Position numbers and translations under genes: made by a program. Below are positions 21,122 to 29,886 of a stretch of DNA of 64,000 nt, piece by piece. The stretch lies in contig JAQTUE010000014.1 of the NCBI GenBank assembly GCA_028710415.1, positions 91,199 to 155,198 on the forward strand, given 5' to 3'. Numbering within the stretch: position 1 is the first letter of the stretch; every line of letters starts with the position of its first letter. Under the pieces are notes generated by a model. The model ran no database searches. It had not been told where the DNA came from and saw nothing but the letters and a program-made list of their open reading frames with translations. Origin of the DNA: Paludibacter sp. Lineage in GTDB: Bacteria > Bacteroidota > Bacteroidia > Bacteroidales > Paludibacteraceae.

Positions 21122-23677
21122 TTAACTATGTTTTTTTAGGAATTGCGGATCCAGTAATTCCGACATGCTGTAGGGGTATTCTTTCTTGTTTTTAATTTTA
21201 TATTTGATAATAAACGAATTATATCGTTTCTGAATCATGTCTTTCATGTCCGTTTTTTGATACGCCACCAATTCATAGCTTAATGCCGTTTTATTCAGTT
21301 CATCAATATTATGAATGATTTGCGAAATCAGGATTACCCTGACGTAATTCCTTTCCTTGAAGTTCTCTGTAAGCATGGGTGAAAAAACAGTCACCGCCTG
21401 GTCCTTAAATTCTCTTTTATACAGTTCCAAATATTCAAATTCTACAGAATCTAAAAACGGACCTTGTGATACGATGGCCAGGACTTTTTGTAAAACCGAA
21501 TCATTCACGGCTTTTCCATACCCAAACTCTTCAAAAAGTTTTTGACAATCTAAATAATCACAATAAAAAGGTTCCTGCATTTCTAACCTGAAATACTCAT
21601 TCGTATAAACCAGCTCTATTCCGTGGATGTCAACCAGTATTTTTCTAATCTGACTCAAGGTTACCCCTTTTAAGTTTTTGGCATTTTCAAGTGGTTTATC
21701 CGGCCATACAGTGGAATAAATTTTTGAAGATTTAACTCCATGGCCGTTATTTTCGCTGTTGAGAAGAATAAACAGGAATAGTTGCTTCACTTTCGAACTA
21801 AAAAGATAGGTAATATCTCTACCCGATTTGTCTATCACTGTAAACTCCCCAAAAAGATAAATTGAATTTTCCCTTTTCACTTGCGTAATCTCTTCTATCG
21901 CGCTACTGTCGTGTATTTTGGTTTTTTGGTCGTTTATTCGTTTTTTTCTGTATGAAATGAATCTTCGAATTAACACGAAACCAAGCAACACCAAAATAAA
22001 AACAGAAACAACCGGACGTGACAAAAAGGGACGTTTCTTAATCAGATTCAAATTAGCCAGGCTCATTTTCGTTACAGGGGGTCCTGATAACGAATAAATT
22101 TTAATCCTTGATGATCCATCCAATGAAAACTCCTGGGTTGTGCAATATAACTCCTTTGTTACAGGGTTGCGGTATAAATTGGCATTCGTTTCTATTCGTT
22201 CCGAAACCATTGGGATAGAATCTCCTAAAATCTTAAACGATCCATCCTTGATGGAGAACTCGTATAATTTCAAAAAAGTATTTGGCAGATATTCAGCATA
22301 ACACAAAGTATAAACAGAATTTTTATCCTCCGACAATACCATGTTCCTGACGGTTACCAGACCGGAACTATTTACCGGAATTGACCAGAGTTTTTTGACG
22401 CTGTGACTGGTATAATTTACCTGATAGCAGTCATAATTATACGATTTTCCTAAATTCTGATCTCCTGTTTTATTCCCTATTCCACCAAATATCAAGGTAT
22501 TGTCCTTATCAATTGTCGCTTGCCCTGAAAAGAAACGTGGGGTTATTTCATCTCCCGAATAAGTATAGTTTAACCATTTACCCGATTGGATATCCAACGT
22601 ATTAAATTCCTTTGAATACTTCTGGTTGCCAAAACCGCCGAATATTGTGTAAAGAAGTTTTTCCGGGTTTAAATAACCGGTATGATGATGACGCTGGTAA
22701 TCCAGTTGGTTCTTGCTGATAATGTTCCAGGTGAATCCGGTTAAATCCAACGAAGCAATTGATGCTTTCCCTTCCGGCACATTATTCACCTCGTATACGT
22801 ACAGTTTGTTTCGTAAGGTGTCAATAAAACTCATCCCCAACCTCATGGGAACGGGCAAATTACCTTTGAACTTATAAGCCGACGTTCGGTTGGTATTAAA
22901 ATCATAAATCCGGACTGAATCGCTGTTCACCAGTATCATCCGTTGATGTTTCGGGTCAAAATTGACTGCTGCAACCTTATTCGATGATCCCGAATATCTT
23001 AGTTGCCAGTGATACGATTCTTTTATCAGCCAGATAGGATTTACAGCTTTACCATATACTTCACCCGTTGAATCGTGTACCGCTGAGCCTTCGCTTTCAT
23101 TAAAATTAAACGTATACGATGCAGCATCCCCCGAAATAATCAGATTTCGAATTGCCATTTTGGGAAAATCCACGATATAGTCATGTTTTCCAAATAATAC
23201 CTGAGGACTAAATTTCTTTGAAAGATTCTTTACAACTGTTTTGTACAATTTATGATCTACTCCTATTTCAATATAATTTTTATCAAGCAGGAAAGTCATT
23301 GAAACAGAATGCCATTTCCGGTAACCCAGTTCTGTCATTTTAATCGGGATACGAAGTAAATCCTGCTTGCTGTCGATATTCAATTGCAGCAATGCCAAAT
23401 CATCCTTCCTGGTGATAATCAACGAATATGAAATGTTTGTATTTTTATCCCGAATAAAACAGATGTAACCAAAGGGATTTGTTTCTATGACTGACAGGTC
23501 GAATTTTAGTGTAAAATACTTTTCAAAGGTAGGGGTAGTACTTTCAAATACACTATACGAAGTCCTTTTTGAAATTAATTCATCATTGGCATGAAATAAC
23601 AGACCCTGTGACAATACGCTGGCAGGGGCAAGTAAAAGGAACAGGAAGTACAATGCGATGAAGCTGTGATTTTTCAT
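21122..23677 (-). CDS. Membrane-spanning regulator: LamG/Kelch-like periplasmic sensor with SARP-like DNA-binding end
   Basis: 851-residue protein starting at ATG 23677 with a signal or anchor peptide (MKNHSFIALYFLFLLLAPAS). The exported part has a LamG/concanavalin-like region (about 20-215) and a Kelch/galactose-oxidase-like propeller (about 220-520; repeats such as YTIFGGFGNQ and LIFGGIGNKTGDQ). One transmembrane helix (about 550-572, VVSVFILVLLGFVLI) is followed by RRFISYRKKR. The cytoplasmic 270 residues hold a winged-helix domain of OmpR/SARP type (YLFGEFTVIDKSG, KQLFLFILLN, IYSTVWPDKP, GVTLSQIRKIL) and a helical BTAD-like tail. I infer a one-component glycan sensor controlling the adjacent PUL. 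It replaces the usual hybrid two-component system or ECF sigma factor. Confidence 0.75.
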   Translation of the reverse strand: MKNHSFIALYFLFLLLAPASVLSQGLLFHANDELISKRTSYSVFESTTPTFEKYFTLKFDLSVIETNPFGYICFIRDKNTNISYSLIITRKDDLALLQLNIDSKQDLLRIPIKMTELGYRKWHSVSMTFLLDKNYIEIGVDHKLYKTVVKNLSKKFSPQVLFGKHDYIVDFPKMAIRNLIISGDAASYTFNFNESEGSAVHDSTGEVYGKAVNPIWLIKESYHWQLRYSGSSNKVAAVNFDPKHQRMILVNSDSVRIYDFNTNRTSAYKFKGNLPVPMRLGMSFIDTLRNKLYVYEVNNVPEGKASIASLDLTGFTWNIISKNQLDYQRHHHTGYLNPEKLLYTIFGGFGNQKYSKEFNTLDIQSGKWLNYTYSGDEITPRFFSGQATIDKDNTLIFGGIGNKTGDQNLGKSYNYDCYQVNYTSHSVKKLWSIPVNSSGLVTVRNMVLSEDKNSVYTLCYAEYLPNTFLKLYEFSIKDGSFKILGDSIPMVSERIETNANLYRNPVTKELYCTTQEFSLDGSSRIKIYSLSGPPVTKMSLANLNLIKKRPFLSRPVVSVFILVLLGFVLIRRFISYRKKRINDQKTKIHDSSAIEEITQVKRENSIYLFGEFTVIDKSGRDITYLFSSKVKQLFLFILLNSENNGHGVKSSKIYSTVWPDKPLENAKNLKGVTLSQIRKILVDIHGIELVYTNEYFRLEMQEPFYCDYLDCQKLFEEFGYGKAVNDSVLQKVLAIVSQGPFLDSVEFEYLELYKREFKDQAVTVFSPMLTENFKERNYVRVILISQIIHNIDELNKTALSYELVAYQKTDMKDMIQKRYNSFIIKYKIKNKKEYPYSMSELLDPQFLKKHS

Positions 23678-23782
23678 GAAAGTTATTTGAAATTTTACAT
23701 CACTATGCAAGATACATATTCAGACGTATCGTTATTTGTAACCTGCAAAAAGATAATCGATGTTTAAATTCTATTACATTTG

Positions 23783-23812
23783 CAAAAATAGCAATAAATC
23801 ATCAGCATTCAA
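23783..23812 (-). promoter_or_regulatory. Putative promoter of the membrane regulator
   Basis: Minus-strand TTG (23810-23812), 19-bp spacer, TATTTTTG (23783-23790). This matches the Bacteroidota consensus and predicts a leader of about 100 bases. Confidence 0.5.
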
Positions 23813-23885
23813 TTGTTCGCTTTATAAACAATAACAATTAAGCTTTTAAAGTGCCTGATATGATTTGTTTTTCTATTAAATATCA

Positions 23886-24524
23886 TTACAATTTACCCTT
23901 CACTTCCACGAATACTGAATTCGAAGCCTTCTTTCCATCACCACTCCGTGTAAACACATAACAGCATGCCACATTGTCGGCTTGCAGGGCAGGATATTTC
24001 AGCAGGATTGTTCCAATAGGATCGTATCCCCGGTATTGACGGGCAATAAGCAGTTCGCCTGATTTCAGCAAGGCACAGGCAATCAGCTCATCGGTGGCAT
24101 CTACATAATGGGGAGATAAATCCGCATCGTACTGCACTGTAATTCCATCAATATTCGTGATTGCTTCCAATACTTTCACTTCCGGCAATGATCCTTTGGC
24201 AACCAGCAACTTTGGGTAGCTGATTACCGGCTTCTCATCCACCAGTTCGAATGCCGTTGAAAAATTTGCTGAAACTAACATGTTCTGGGGTGATTTCCCG
24301 ACACTGTTTTCTGGGAAGCCCAGGCATAAAATACTGCTAAGGGTACGATACGTTTTTGCCAGCAGGGACATGCGAGCCCGCATGTTTAGTTGCTTTTCAG
24401 TTTTTGCATCCTTATGACTAAATGCTTTCGAACGAACAATAGTCATTCCGTTTAAAGAATACACTGTGAAATTACCCATCGATTTTCTCATGGGTCCTAA
24501 AAGGGGGCTTTCTGCGATACTCAT
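23886..24524 (-). CDS. DUF6266 family protein
   Basis: 212-residue protein with the start pattern of DUF6266, a Bacteroidota-specific family of unknown function: SPLLGPMRKSMGNFTVYSLNGMTIVRSKAF, then KNTxKQLNMR-like DAKTEKQLNMRARMSLL. The middle and end look beta-rich (VQYDADLSPHYVDATDELIACAL). There is no signal peptide or membrane segment. It starts at ATG 24524. Members are often found singly in variable regions. No partner is evident here. The function is unknown. Confidence 0.75.
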   Translation of the reverse strand: MSIAESPLLGPMRKSMGNFTVYSLNGMTIVRSKAFSHKDAKTEKQLNMRARMSLLAKTYRTLSSILCLGFPENSVGKSPQNMLVSANFSTAFELVDEKPVISYPKLLVAKGSLPEVKVLEAITNIDGITVQYDADLSPHYVDATDELIACALLKSGELLIARQYRGYDPIGTILLKYPALQADNVACCYVFTRSGDGKKASNSVFVEVKGKL

Positions 24525-24928
24525 GTTGTTGATTTTTTAAATGAATAAAATACTTTTGGTTTCTGATTGCTCTGGTGGAAGCGATTTAGTATAAAACGTT
24601 GTAAAGATAAATATATTTTAATTAATTGAGCGTTGTTGAAATAAAATGTTAATCAGTTGTTTTTTGCATTTTGTATTTCCTCGTATTTACTTGGTTCTTC
24701 TTGTAAAGTTAGGGTCTAAAAAATTACTGATTATTATACCTTTTACCCCTAACATTAACCTATTGCTTTTTAATTCAAATGCCTGTCGAACAAGTTTTTT
24801 GCTAACTTTCTTGTCTGAAATTGATCATTTAAGTTTTCAAAACCAGATTGGTTATAACCTTATTTTTTCCTTTCTCAAACCGGTTTGCATTTTGAATCCA
24901 TTCATTTTATGTACAGAGAGAAATTAAA

Positions 24929-25027
24929 GAGGGTTGATAGAGGGTTGAAAGAGGGTTCAATGGGATTTACCTCAATGAACCCTCAATGAACCCTCTTTCA
25001 ACCCTCAATGAACCCTCTCTCAACCTA
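24929..25027. repeat. Inverted 11-bp-periodic GGGTT/AACCC array (copy 1)
   Basis: The left arm has GAGGGTT at 24929, 24940 and 24951, exactly 11 bp apart. The right arm has AACCCTC at 24978, 24989, 25000 and 25011, plus a decayed AACCT at 25022, also 11 bp apart. The two arms are complementary, so transcribed RNA or single-stranded DNA could fold into a long imperfect hairpin. The spacer bases within each 11-mer vary. The same design is found at 53711-53825. The function is unknown. Confidence 0.85.
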
Positions 25028-25215
25028 TACCGAATGAAAGCGAATTTAAAACCTTTTTACCTAAATTATCCTTTCAAAAAATTTAATCCTGCAAGACCCC
25101 TGTTATTGAATGCATTGAATAACGTTATTTATTTACACAGGCATATAAAACTGCTGTTGTACAGGAGTTTATATTCTGTATTTAGTCATTATGGCTTGAG
25201 TTTATTCAATATTAA

Positions 25216-25247
25216 AAAAGCCGCTTCAACTGAATGAACCGGCTTTT
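25216..25247 (-). terminator. Terminator after YjdF-like gene
   Basis: Stem AAAAGCCG / CGGCTTTT with a 16-base loop. On the minus strand a run of six T follows. It sits about 40 bp past the stop at 25289 and supports that stop as real. Confidence 0.75.
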
Positions 25248-25288
25248 GTGGATTCTGAATGTTGATTGATACTTTTAATGCCGGGCAA

Positions 25289-25759
25289 TTAAAACTGCAT
25301 ATCGTTGGTTAGGAACCATTCTGATTGTATAAACGACCAGACAATCAATACTTTTAATGCTTTATTTAATCCTTTATTCCTGTCAAGCAGTTCGTACAAA
25401 TAAGGAAAAGCCAATATCCCAAAAAAGAAATGTACAAACCGGTCGTAATGATTCCTGGTTGTATGAAACGTTGCATTCAGATCAATGTGGAATAAAGATT
25501 TAAACCAATCGTTATAGGGAACGCAAGAGTAAATATACCTCGCTCCGATAATATGAATCACTATAAATATTGAAACACATACAAAGGAAGCCATGCTTAA
25601 CCGGTTACTTCTTAAATCCAGGATCGGAATCAGCAGTAAAAGAATGGTACCGGCATGCTGAAGAACCTGTTCGTCAGGATAAACCGGATGTATACACGTA
25701 ATTATTCCAACTAAAACTATCAACCCTACAATACTACCCTTTAAATGCTTTGACCCCAT
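25289..25759 (-). CDS. Short DUF2238/YjdF-like membrane protein
   Basis: 156-residue membrane protein with about five hydrophobic segments. The motif HYDRFVHFFFGILAFPYLYELL and the preceding YIYSCVPYNDW match the DUF2238 (YjdF) family of inner-membrane proteins of unknown function. YjdF proteins are about 200 residues and carry another conserved stretch towards the C-terminus. Here the protein stops soon after SFIQSEWFLTNDMQF, so it appears about 50 residues short. A terminator follows shortly after, so the short form is probably the real gene end. It may be a decayed or a naturally shortened member. Confidence 0.6.
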   Translation of the reverse strand: MGSKHLKGSIVGLIVLVGIITCIHPVYPDEQVLQHAGTILLLLIPILDLRSNRLSMASFVCVSIFIVIHIIGARYIYSCVPYNDWFKSLFHIDLNATFHTTRNHYDRFVHFFFGILAFPYLYELLDRNKGLNKALKVLIVWSFIQSEWFLTNDMQF

Positions 25760-26480
25760 TCTTGAAATATAATTCTATAATTTATTTGTTTTGTAATAAT
25801 CGCACGATGTTCGATAATTTACACGAAAGCCTTCTGGCAATAACCATACATTCATAGCCCGGGCTACTTTGTCATCCACACAATTATAAGCTGGTTTAAA
25901 TTAATTTATCAGCCTGCAGGCATACTGTGTGCATAGAATAGTGTGTACGATACCGCTTATTTATATGCAAAGTAAATGAATAATGTTAGAGTAAACAAAT
26001 TTTACAAAAATATTCCTGGCCTATCAGTTTCAACCTGAATTAAGCTTATTCACAACATAGCTGTCAGGCTAATTCATGCGTTTTAATAAAAACAAGGCAG
26101 AAACATTATCAAGTAATTGCCTAATGATGTTTTATTCAATAATTGTTATTTACCCATCCAGATCCCGAAACTATTCACCAGTTAATGGGTTCATTGGTAG
26201 AGTGGTTAATACAGTCTGGTATGTCTATTCAACCGATCCGGTTAAACAGGTAACTGATTTGTCAATATGCTAATAATAAGCAAAATAATACTCTAGTCGA
26301 TGAACTAAGCCTTCGTTCATGTTGCTTTTTATGTCCGAATAAAGCAATTCTTTTATTTATTTTAGGGAATATATTTAAAAGTATTATACTTTTGTAAAAT
26401 CTTTTACTTTTTGACGATGGCAGGTCCTGGACGATGTCAGGACGGAGATTAAAAAAAGGAGACAACCAAACTGGATCAAC
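25760..26480. other. 721-bp intergenic region between divergent genes
   Basis: A+T-rich spacer with a -7 box TACTTTTG at 26387-26394 about 87 bp upstream of the transglutaminase gene. No -33 partner, no gene and no repeat were recognised. A 65-codon frame at 26076 has no recognisable features and is not called. Confidence 0.5.
26387..26394 (+). promoter_or_regulatory. Putative -7 box for transglutaminase gene
   Basis: TACTTTTG matches TAnnTTTG. No TTG at the expected distance. Confidence 0.4.
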
Positions 26481-27923
26481 ATGAAAAAACTCAGACTTCC
26501 AATCCTGCTATTTTTATTTTTAAGCTTACCGTTTATCGGATCAGCGCAGCAAAGAACCGGTATCCCCGGGATCGAAGGTCTGATTCAAAAAGGCGATTTT
26601 ACTAAAGCCTCGCTGCAAATTGACGGGATGCTGGCAACAAAAAATCTGACAGAACTGGAAAAGTATCAACTGAATTTCCAGAAAGATATTTTGCACAGGA
26701 TCATACTTGATTTTTTACTTGCAGAAAAAGAGGTGAGGGATAAACTGAAACCTTACTTCCCGAATCTGGACGACAGACAAATGCGTGCCTGGGAAAATGA
26801 CCGGAAACTGGAGATGAGAGTGATCGACGGGGAGAGACTCTATTTCAAAGTAGCCGTGAGCAACCTGTTCAGGCTGGACAGTCTGGCAAATAAAGTGAAG
26901 AACTCGATCGATAAAAACACCTTCAACGGGTCTCCTGAGTTCCTGAAAAGCTATTTACCTGTATTGATGGACAGTTTCAGAATGGAAAAAACATCCCGGG
27001 TGGATAGGCGGACTATGACCCTTACTTACACGGTTACATTGAAAGCTGATGCCATTCCCACAGGGGAAACCGTACGATGCTGGTTGCCATTTCCAAAGGA
27101 AGGGCACGACCGGCAAAGTAATATTAAACTCCTGCGGTTAAACAACTCTAAGTATATCCTTGCGCCCTTTGAAAATTTGCAACGCAGCATTTACTGCGAA
27201 AAGACGACTGAAAAGGGGGTACCGACAGTCTTTGAACTGGAGTTTAGTTTCGATTGCCAGGCAGAATGGCAACAACTGGCAAATAAGCAGGTAAAACCTT
27301 ACGACCTGAATACTGAGATCTACAAAACCTATACCGCAGAACGTCCGCCTCAACTTGTATTTAGCGACAGAATAAAAAAACTAACCGCACAGGTGGTGGG
27401 TAACGAAACCGATCCTTTTAAAAAAGTGCAACGAATCTACCGTTGGATTGACGCCAACATTCCCTGGTGCTCGGCATTGGAATACAGCACGCTGGATAAT
27501 ATCCCCGAATATGTGCTCACCAACCGGCATGGCGACTGCGGACAGCAGACCCTGTTGTTTATGACTATGGCCCGATGTGCCGGAATACCCTGCAAATGGC
27601 AAAGTGGCTGGATGCTGCACCCGGGTGAGATAAACCTGCACGATTGGTGCGAAGTATACTACGAAGGGTTTGGTTGGGTTCCGCTGGATCAGTCATTCGA
27701 AGAACAAAACTCGATAAATCCAGATATCAGGAGTTTTTATATCTCCGGCATTGATGGGTACCGCCTGATTGTGAACGATGATTATGCTCAACCTTTATTC
27801 CCTGAAAAAATATACCCCCGAAGTGAAACGTTGGACTTTCAACGGGGCGAAATGGAGTGGCGGGGAGGAAATATCTATTTCGATTGTTGGAAATATAACA
27901 TGAAAGCGGTTTATTCAAGGTAG
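26481..27923 (+). CDS. Secreted transglutaminase-like cysteine protein
   Basis: 480-residue protein with a signal peptide (MKKLRLPILLFLFLSLPFIGSAQ). The C-terminal part is a transglutaminase-core domain with a complete Cys-His-Asp triad: C353 in HGDCGQQTLLF, H387 in NLHDWCEVYYEG and D403 in PLDQSF. The middle (about 175-290, TMTLTYTVTLKADAIPTGETVRCWLPFP) is the beta-rich domain that often precedes it. Bacterial members act as proteases or amidases more often than as cross-linkers. It starts a plus-strand run with the NodB-type deacetylase gene. The substrate is unknown. Confidence 0.85.
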   Translation: MKKLRLPILLFLFLSLPFIGSAQQRTGIPGIEGLIQKGDFTKASLQIDGMLATKNLTELEKYQLNFQKDILHRIILDFLLAEKEVRDKLKPYFPNLDDRQMRAWENDRKLEMRVIDGERLYFKVAVSNLFRLDSLANKVKNSIDKNTFNGSPEFLKSYLPVLMDSFRMEKTSRVDRRTMTLTYTVTLKADAIPTGETVRCWLPFPKEGHDRQSNIKLLRLNNSKYILAPFENLQRSIYCEKTTEKGVPTVFELEFSFDCQAEWQQLANKQVKPYDLNTEIYKTYTAERPPQLVFSDRIKKLTAQVVGNETDPFKKVQRIYRWIDANIPWCSALEYSTLDNIPEYVLTNRHGDCGQQTLLFMTMARCAGIPCKWQSGWMLHPGEINLHDWCEVYYEGFGWVPLDQSFEEQNSINPDIRSFYISGIDGYRLIVNDDYAQPLFPEKIYPRSETLDFQRGEMEWRGGNIYFDCWKYNMKAVYSR

Positions 27924-28014
27924 TTAATTGGTTAATTAAGTTGATTGGTTAATTAGTTAATTGGGTTGATTGGTTGACTGGGAAATTGGTTGATTAAGTT
28001 GACTAAATTGATAG
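27923..28014. repeat. 8-bp-periodic GTTAATTG tract
   Basis: About eleven degenerate units of 8 or 9 bp (GTTAATTG, GTTAATTA, GTTGATTG, GTTGACTG) follow one another directly from the transglutaminase stop codon TAG at 27921-27923. The plus strand is almost free of C. Period and composition resemble the other tracts in this window. Confidence 0.8.
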
Positions 28015-28095
28015 AGTAAATTAAAACAAAAAAGGGCTTGCAAATAATACTAAAACATTGATTTATATTAATATCCGTTCGGTAGGATAACAACT

Positions 28096-29130
28096 ATGAA
28101 AGTAATAAAGAAATTAATTATCCTGATGATTGTTGCCACCTGTCAGGGAGTCTTGGGACAAAGGGTTGCACAGCCTTACGAAATTGGTACCTGGCAAGGG
28201 TTTAAGCCGGCAGCTATCAGTTATACCTTCGACGATAATTGCCCGAATCAACTGGCCAAGGCAGTACCACTCTTCGATACCAAAGGGTTTAAAGTAACTC
28301 TTTTTACAACAATCAACTGGAATCCTAACTGGACAGGGTTGCAGGCAGCATCTAACATCGGGCATGAAATAGCCAGCCATACTGTCTCGCACCCTTCGCT
28401 GGACAGTATCAGCGTAGATAAACAATTAATCGAATACAGGGATTCAAGAAACACGATAGATACTAAAATTTCCGGTTCAAAATGCATGACCATAGCATAC
28501 CCGTTCTGTTCGTGTGACAACTTTAAGCTGTGTTCGGAGTATTATATGGCTGCCCGGAGCTGTGATGGATTTATAGTGCCTTCCACACCTTCCAATTTTA
28601 TGTGTATCAGTTCTATTAATTGTGGTACGGAGGGCCCGGCAAAGACTGCAACGGACTTAAATGTCAGTGTGGAAAGTGCTGTATCAAAGAATGGCTGGTG
28701 TGTATTTATGTTCCATGGAATTGATAATGACAATGGTTATTCACCTATATCTTCGGAGGATCTTGGTGCTCATCTGGATTATGTTGCTGCAAACAGGAGT
28801 AAGTATTGGATAAATACCTTTGGGAATGTCATTCGGTATATCAAAGAACGCAATGCAGTACAGTTGACCGTCAACTCGGAAAGTTCAAAACGTATAACCC
28901 TGCAATTAACCGACACGCTTGATAATGCGATTTACAATTATCCGGTTACTATCAGACGACCAATGCCAACAGTGTGGAAGGGAGCAAGCGTTACCCAGGG
29001 TACTGAAAACCTGGTAATTCACGTGGTAAGGAAGAATCAGGTTGCTTATATTCAGTTTGATGCGATTCCGAATGCAGGAGCCATTGTAATAACCAAACAG
29101 AAAAGGGTCTTGCCGGAAAATGCAGAATAA
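28096..29130 (+). CDS. NodB-type polysaccharide deacetylase
   Basis: 344-residue exported protein with an N-terminal signal (about 1-21). The NodB homology domain has motif 1 SYTFDD (D46, D47) and motif 2 HTVSH (H95, H99), which bind the metal in carbohydrate esterase family 4. AYPFCSCDNF and VFMFHGIDND match the later motifs. The family removes N- or O-acetyl groups from chitin-like glycans, peptidoglycan or other polysaccharides. The last 90 residues form a beta domain (VQLTVNSESSKRITLQLTDTL). There are many Cys residues in the second half. The substrate is not predictable. Confidence 0.85.
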   Translation: MKVIKKLIILMIVATCQGVLGQRVAQPYEIGTWQGFKPAAISYTFDDNCPNQLAKAVPLFDTKGFKVTLFTTINWNPNWTGLQAASNIGHEIASHTVSHPSLDSISVDKQLIEYRDSRNTIDTKISGSKCMTIAYPFCSCDNFKLCSEYYMAARSCDGFIVPSTPSNFMCISSINCGTEGPAKTATDLNVSVESAVSKNGWCVFMFHGIDNDNGYSPISSEDLGAHLDYVAANRSKYWINTFGNVIRYIKERNAVQLTVNSESSKRITLQLTDTLDNAIYNYPVTIRRPMPTVWKGASVTQGTENLVIHVVRKNQVAYIQFDAIPNAGAIVITKQKRVLPENAE

Positions 29131-29177
29131 TTGATTCAATCTGATTGTTTATAAAACTCAAAATTAAAAATTAAATT

Positions 29178-29777
29178 ATGCAGACAGATAATTTATTGAA
29201 ACAAATAAGTTTTATCAAGGAAATTGATAAGATAAAGTATATTCAACGAAAAACGAAACTATTCAACAGTGACCGTCCCGAGAATGATGCGGAGCATAGC
29301 TGGCATTTAGCCTTGATGACACTTGTTCTGGCAGAGCATTCGGATACCCCGGTAGATGTACTGAAGGTAGTGAAGATGGTTTTAATTCACGACATTGTAG
29401 AGATTGATGCCGGCGACACTTTTATTTATGATACCGTGAAGAACCACACGAACACGGATGAGGAACTGAACGCTGCCAGGCGTATATTCGGATTACTACC
29501 GGAAGAACAATCCGAAGAGATGATTGCACTGTGGCAGGAATTTGAAGCAGGTGAAACGAATGAAGCTAAATTTGCCAAATCAATGGACCGGCTGGAACCA
29601 TTACTGCAAAACACCTCGAATGATGGCGGAACCTGGAAGGAATTTGAAGTGGACTATCAAAAAGTGTTTGATAAAAAGAAAGTGATCCGGGATAGTTCGG
29701 CAACACTCTGGAAATATGCTGAGAATTTAATCAACGAAAGTGTTGAAAAAGGGATACTGAAAAAGAAAAATGACTGA
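29178..29777 (+). CDS. HD-domain hydrolase, YfbR-like 5'-nucleotidase type
   Basis: 199-residue cytoplasmic HD-superfamily phosphohydrolase. The metal ligands are H40 in AEHSWHLALM and H71-D72 in LIHDIVEIDAGDTF, followed by a distal Asp in KSMDRLEPLLQN. The layout and length match YfbR/HDDC2-type enzymes, which dephosphorylate deoxynucleoside monophosphates. It lies 47 bp after the deacetylase gene and could be cotranscribed, but no functional link is evident. Confidence 0.85.
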   Translation: MQTDNLLKQISFIKEIDKIKYIQRKTKLFNSDRPENDAEHSWHLALMTLVLAEHSDTPVDVLKVVKMVLIHDIVEIDAGDTFIYDTVKNHTNTDEELNAARRIFGLLPEEQSEEMIALWQEFEAGETNEAKFAKSMDRLEPLLQNTSNDGGTWKEFEVDYQKVFDKKKVIRDSSATLWKYAENLINESVEKGILKKKND

Positions 29778-29886
29778 TAGAGGGCGACCATTTAATTCTT
29801 TTAAATTTAAAATAGGACATTAACTTAATTGACTTGTTTTTGTTTTATAATTTTAATAGACAAATAACATTTTATATTTTTAAAGT

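Larger units (their letters stand above)
24525..25288. other. 764-bp intergenic region
   Basis: Holds the 11-bp-periodic inverted array at 24929-25027 and a terminator at 25216-25247. The rest is A+T-rich and contains no convincing gene. An 83-codon plus-strand reading frame from 24986 starts inside the repeat and is rejected. Confidence 0.6.

Noticed and set aside
24929..25027. CRISPR-like array
   Set aside because: Units are 11 bp with tiny linkers and reverse orientation half-way. There are no spacers of CRISPR length and no cas genes.
24986..25237. 83-codon plus-strand ORF
   Set aside because: It begins inside the repeat array, has no recognisable motif and runs through a terminator.
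26076..26273. 65-codon frame upstream of the transglutaminase gene
   Set aside because: No motif, no start signal and random-like composition.
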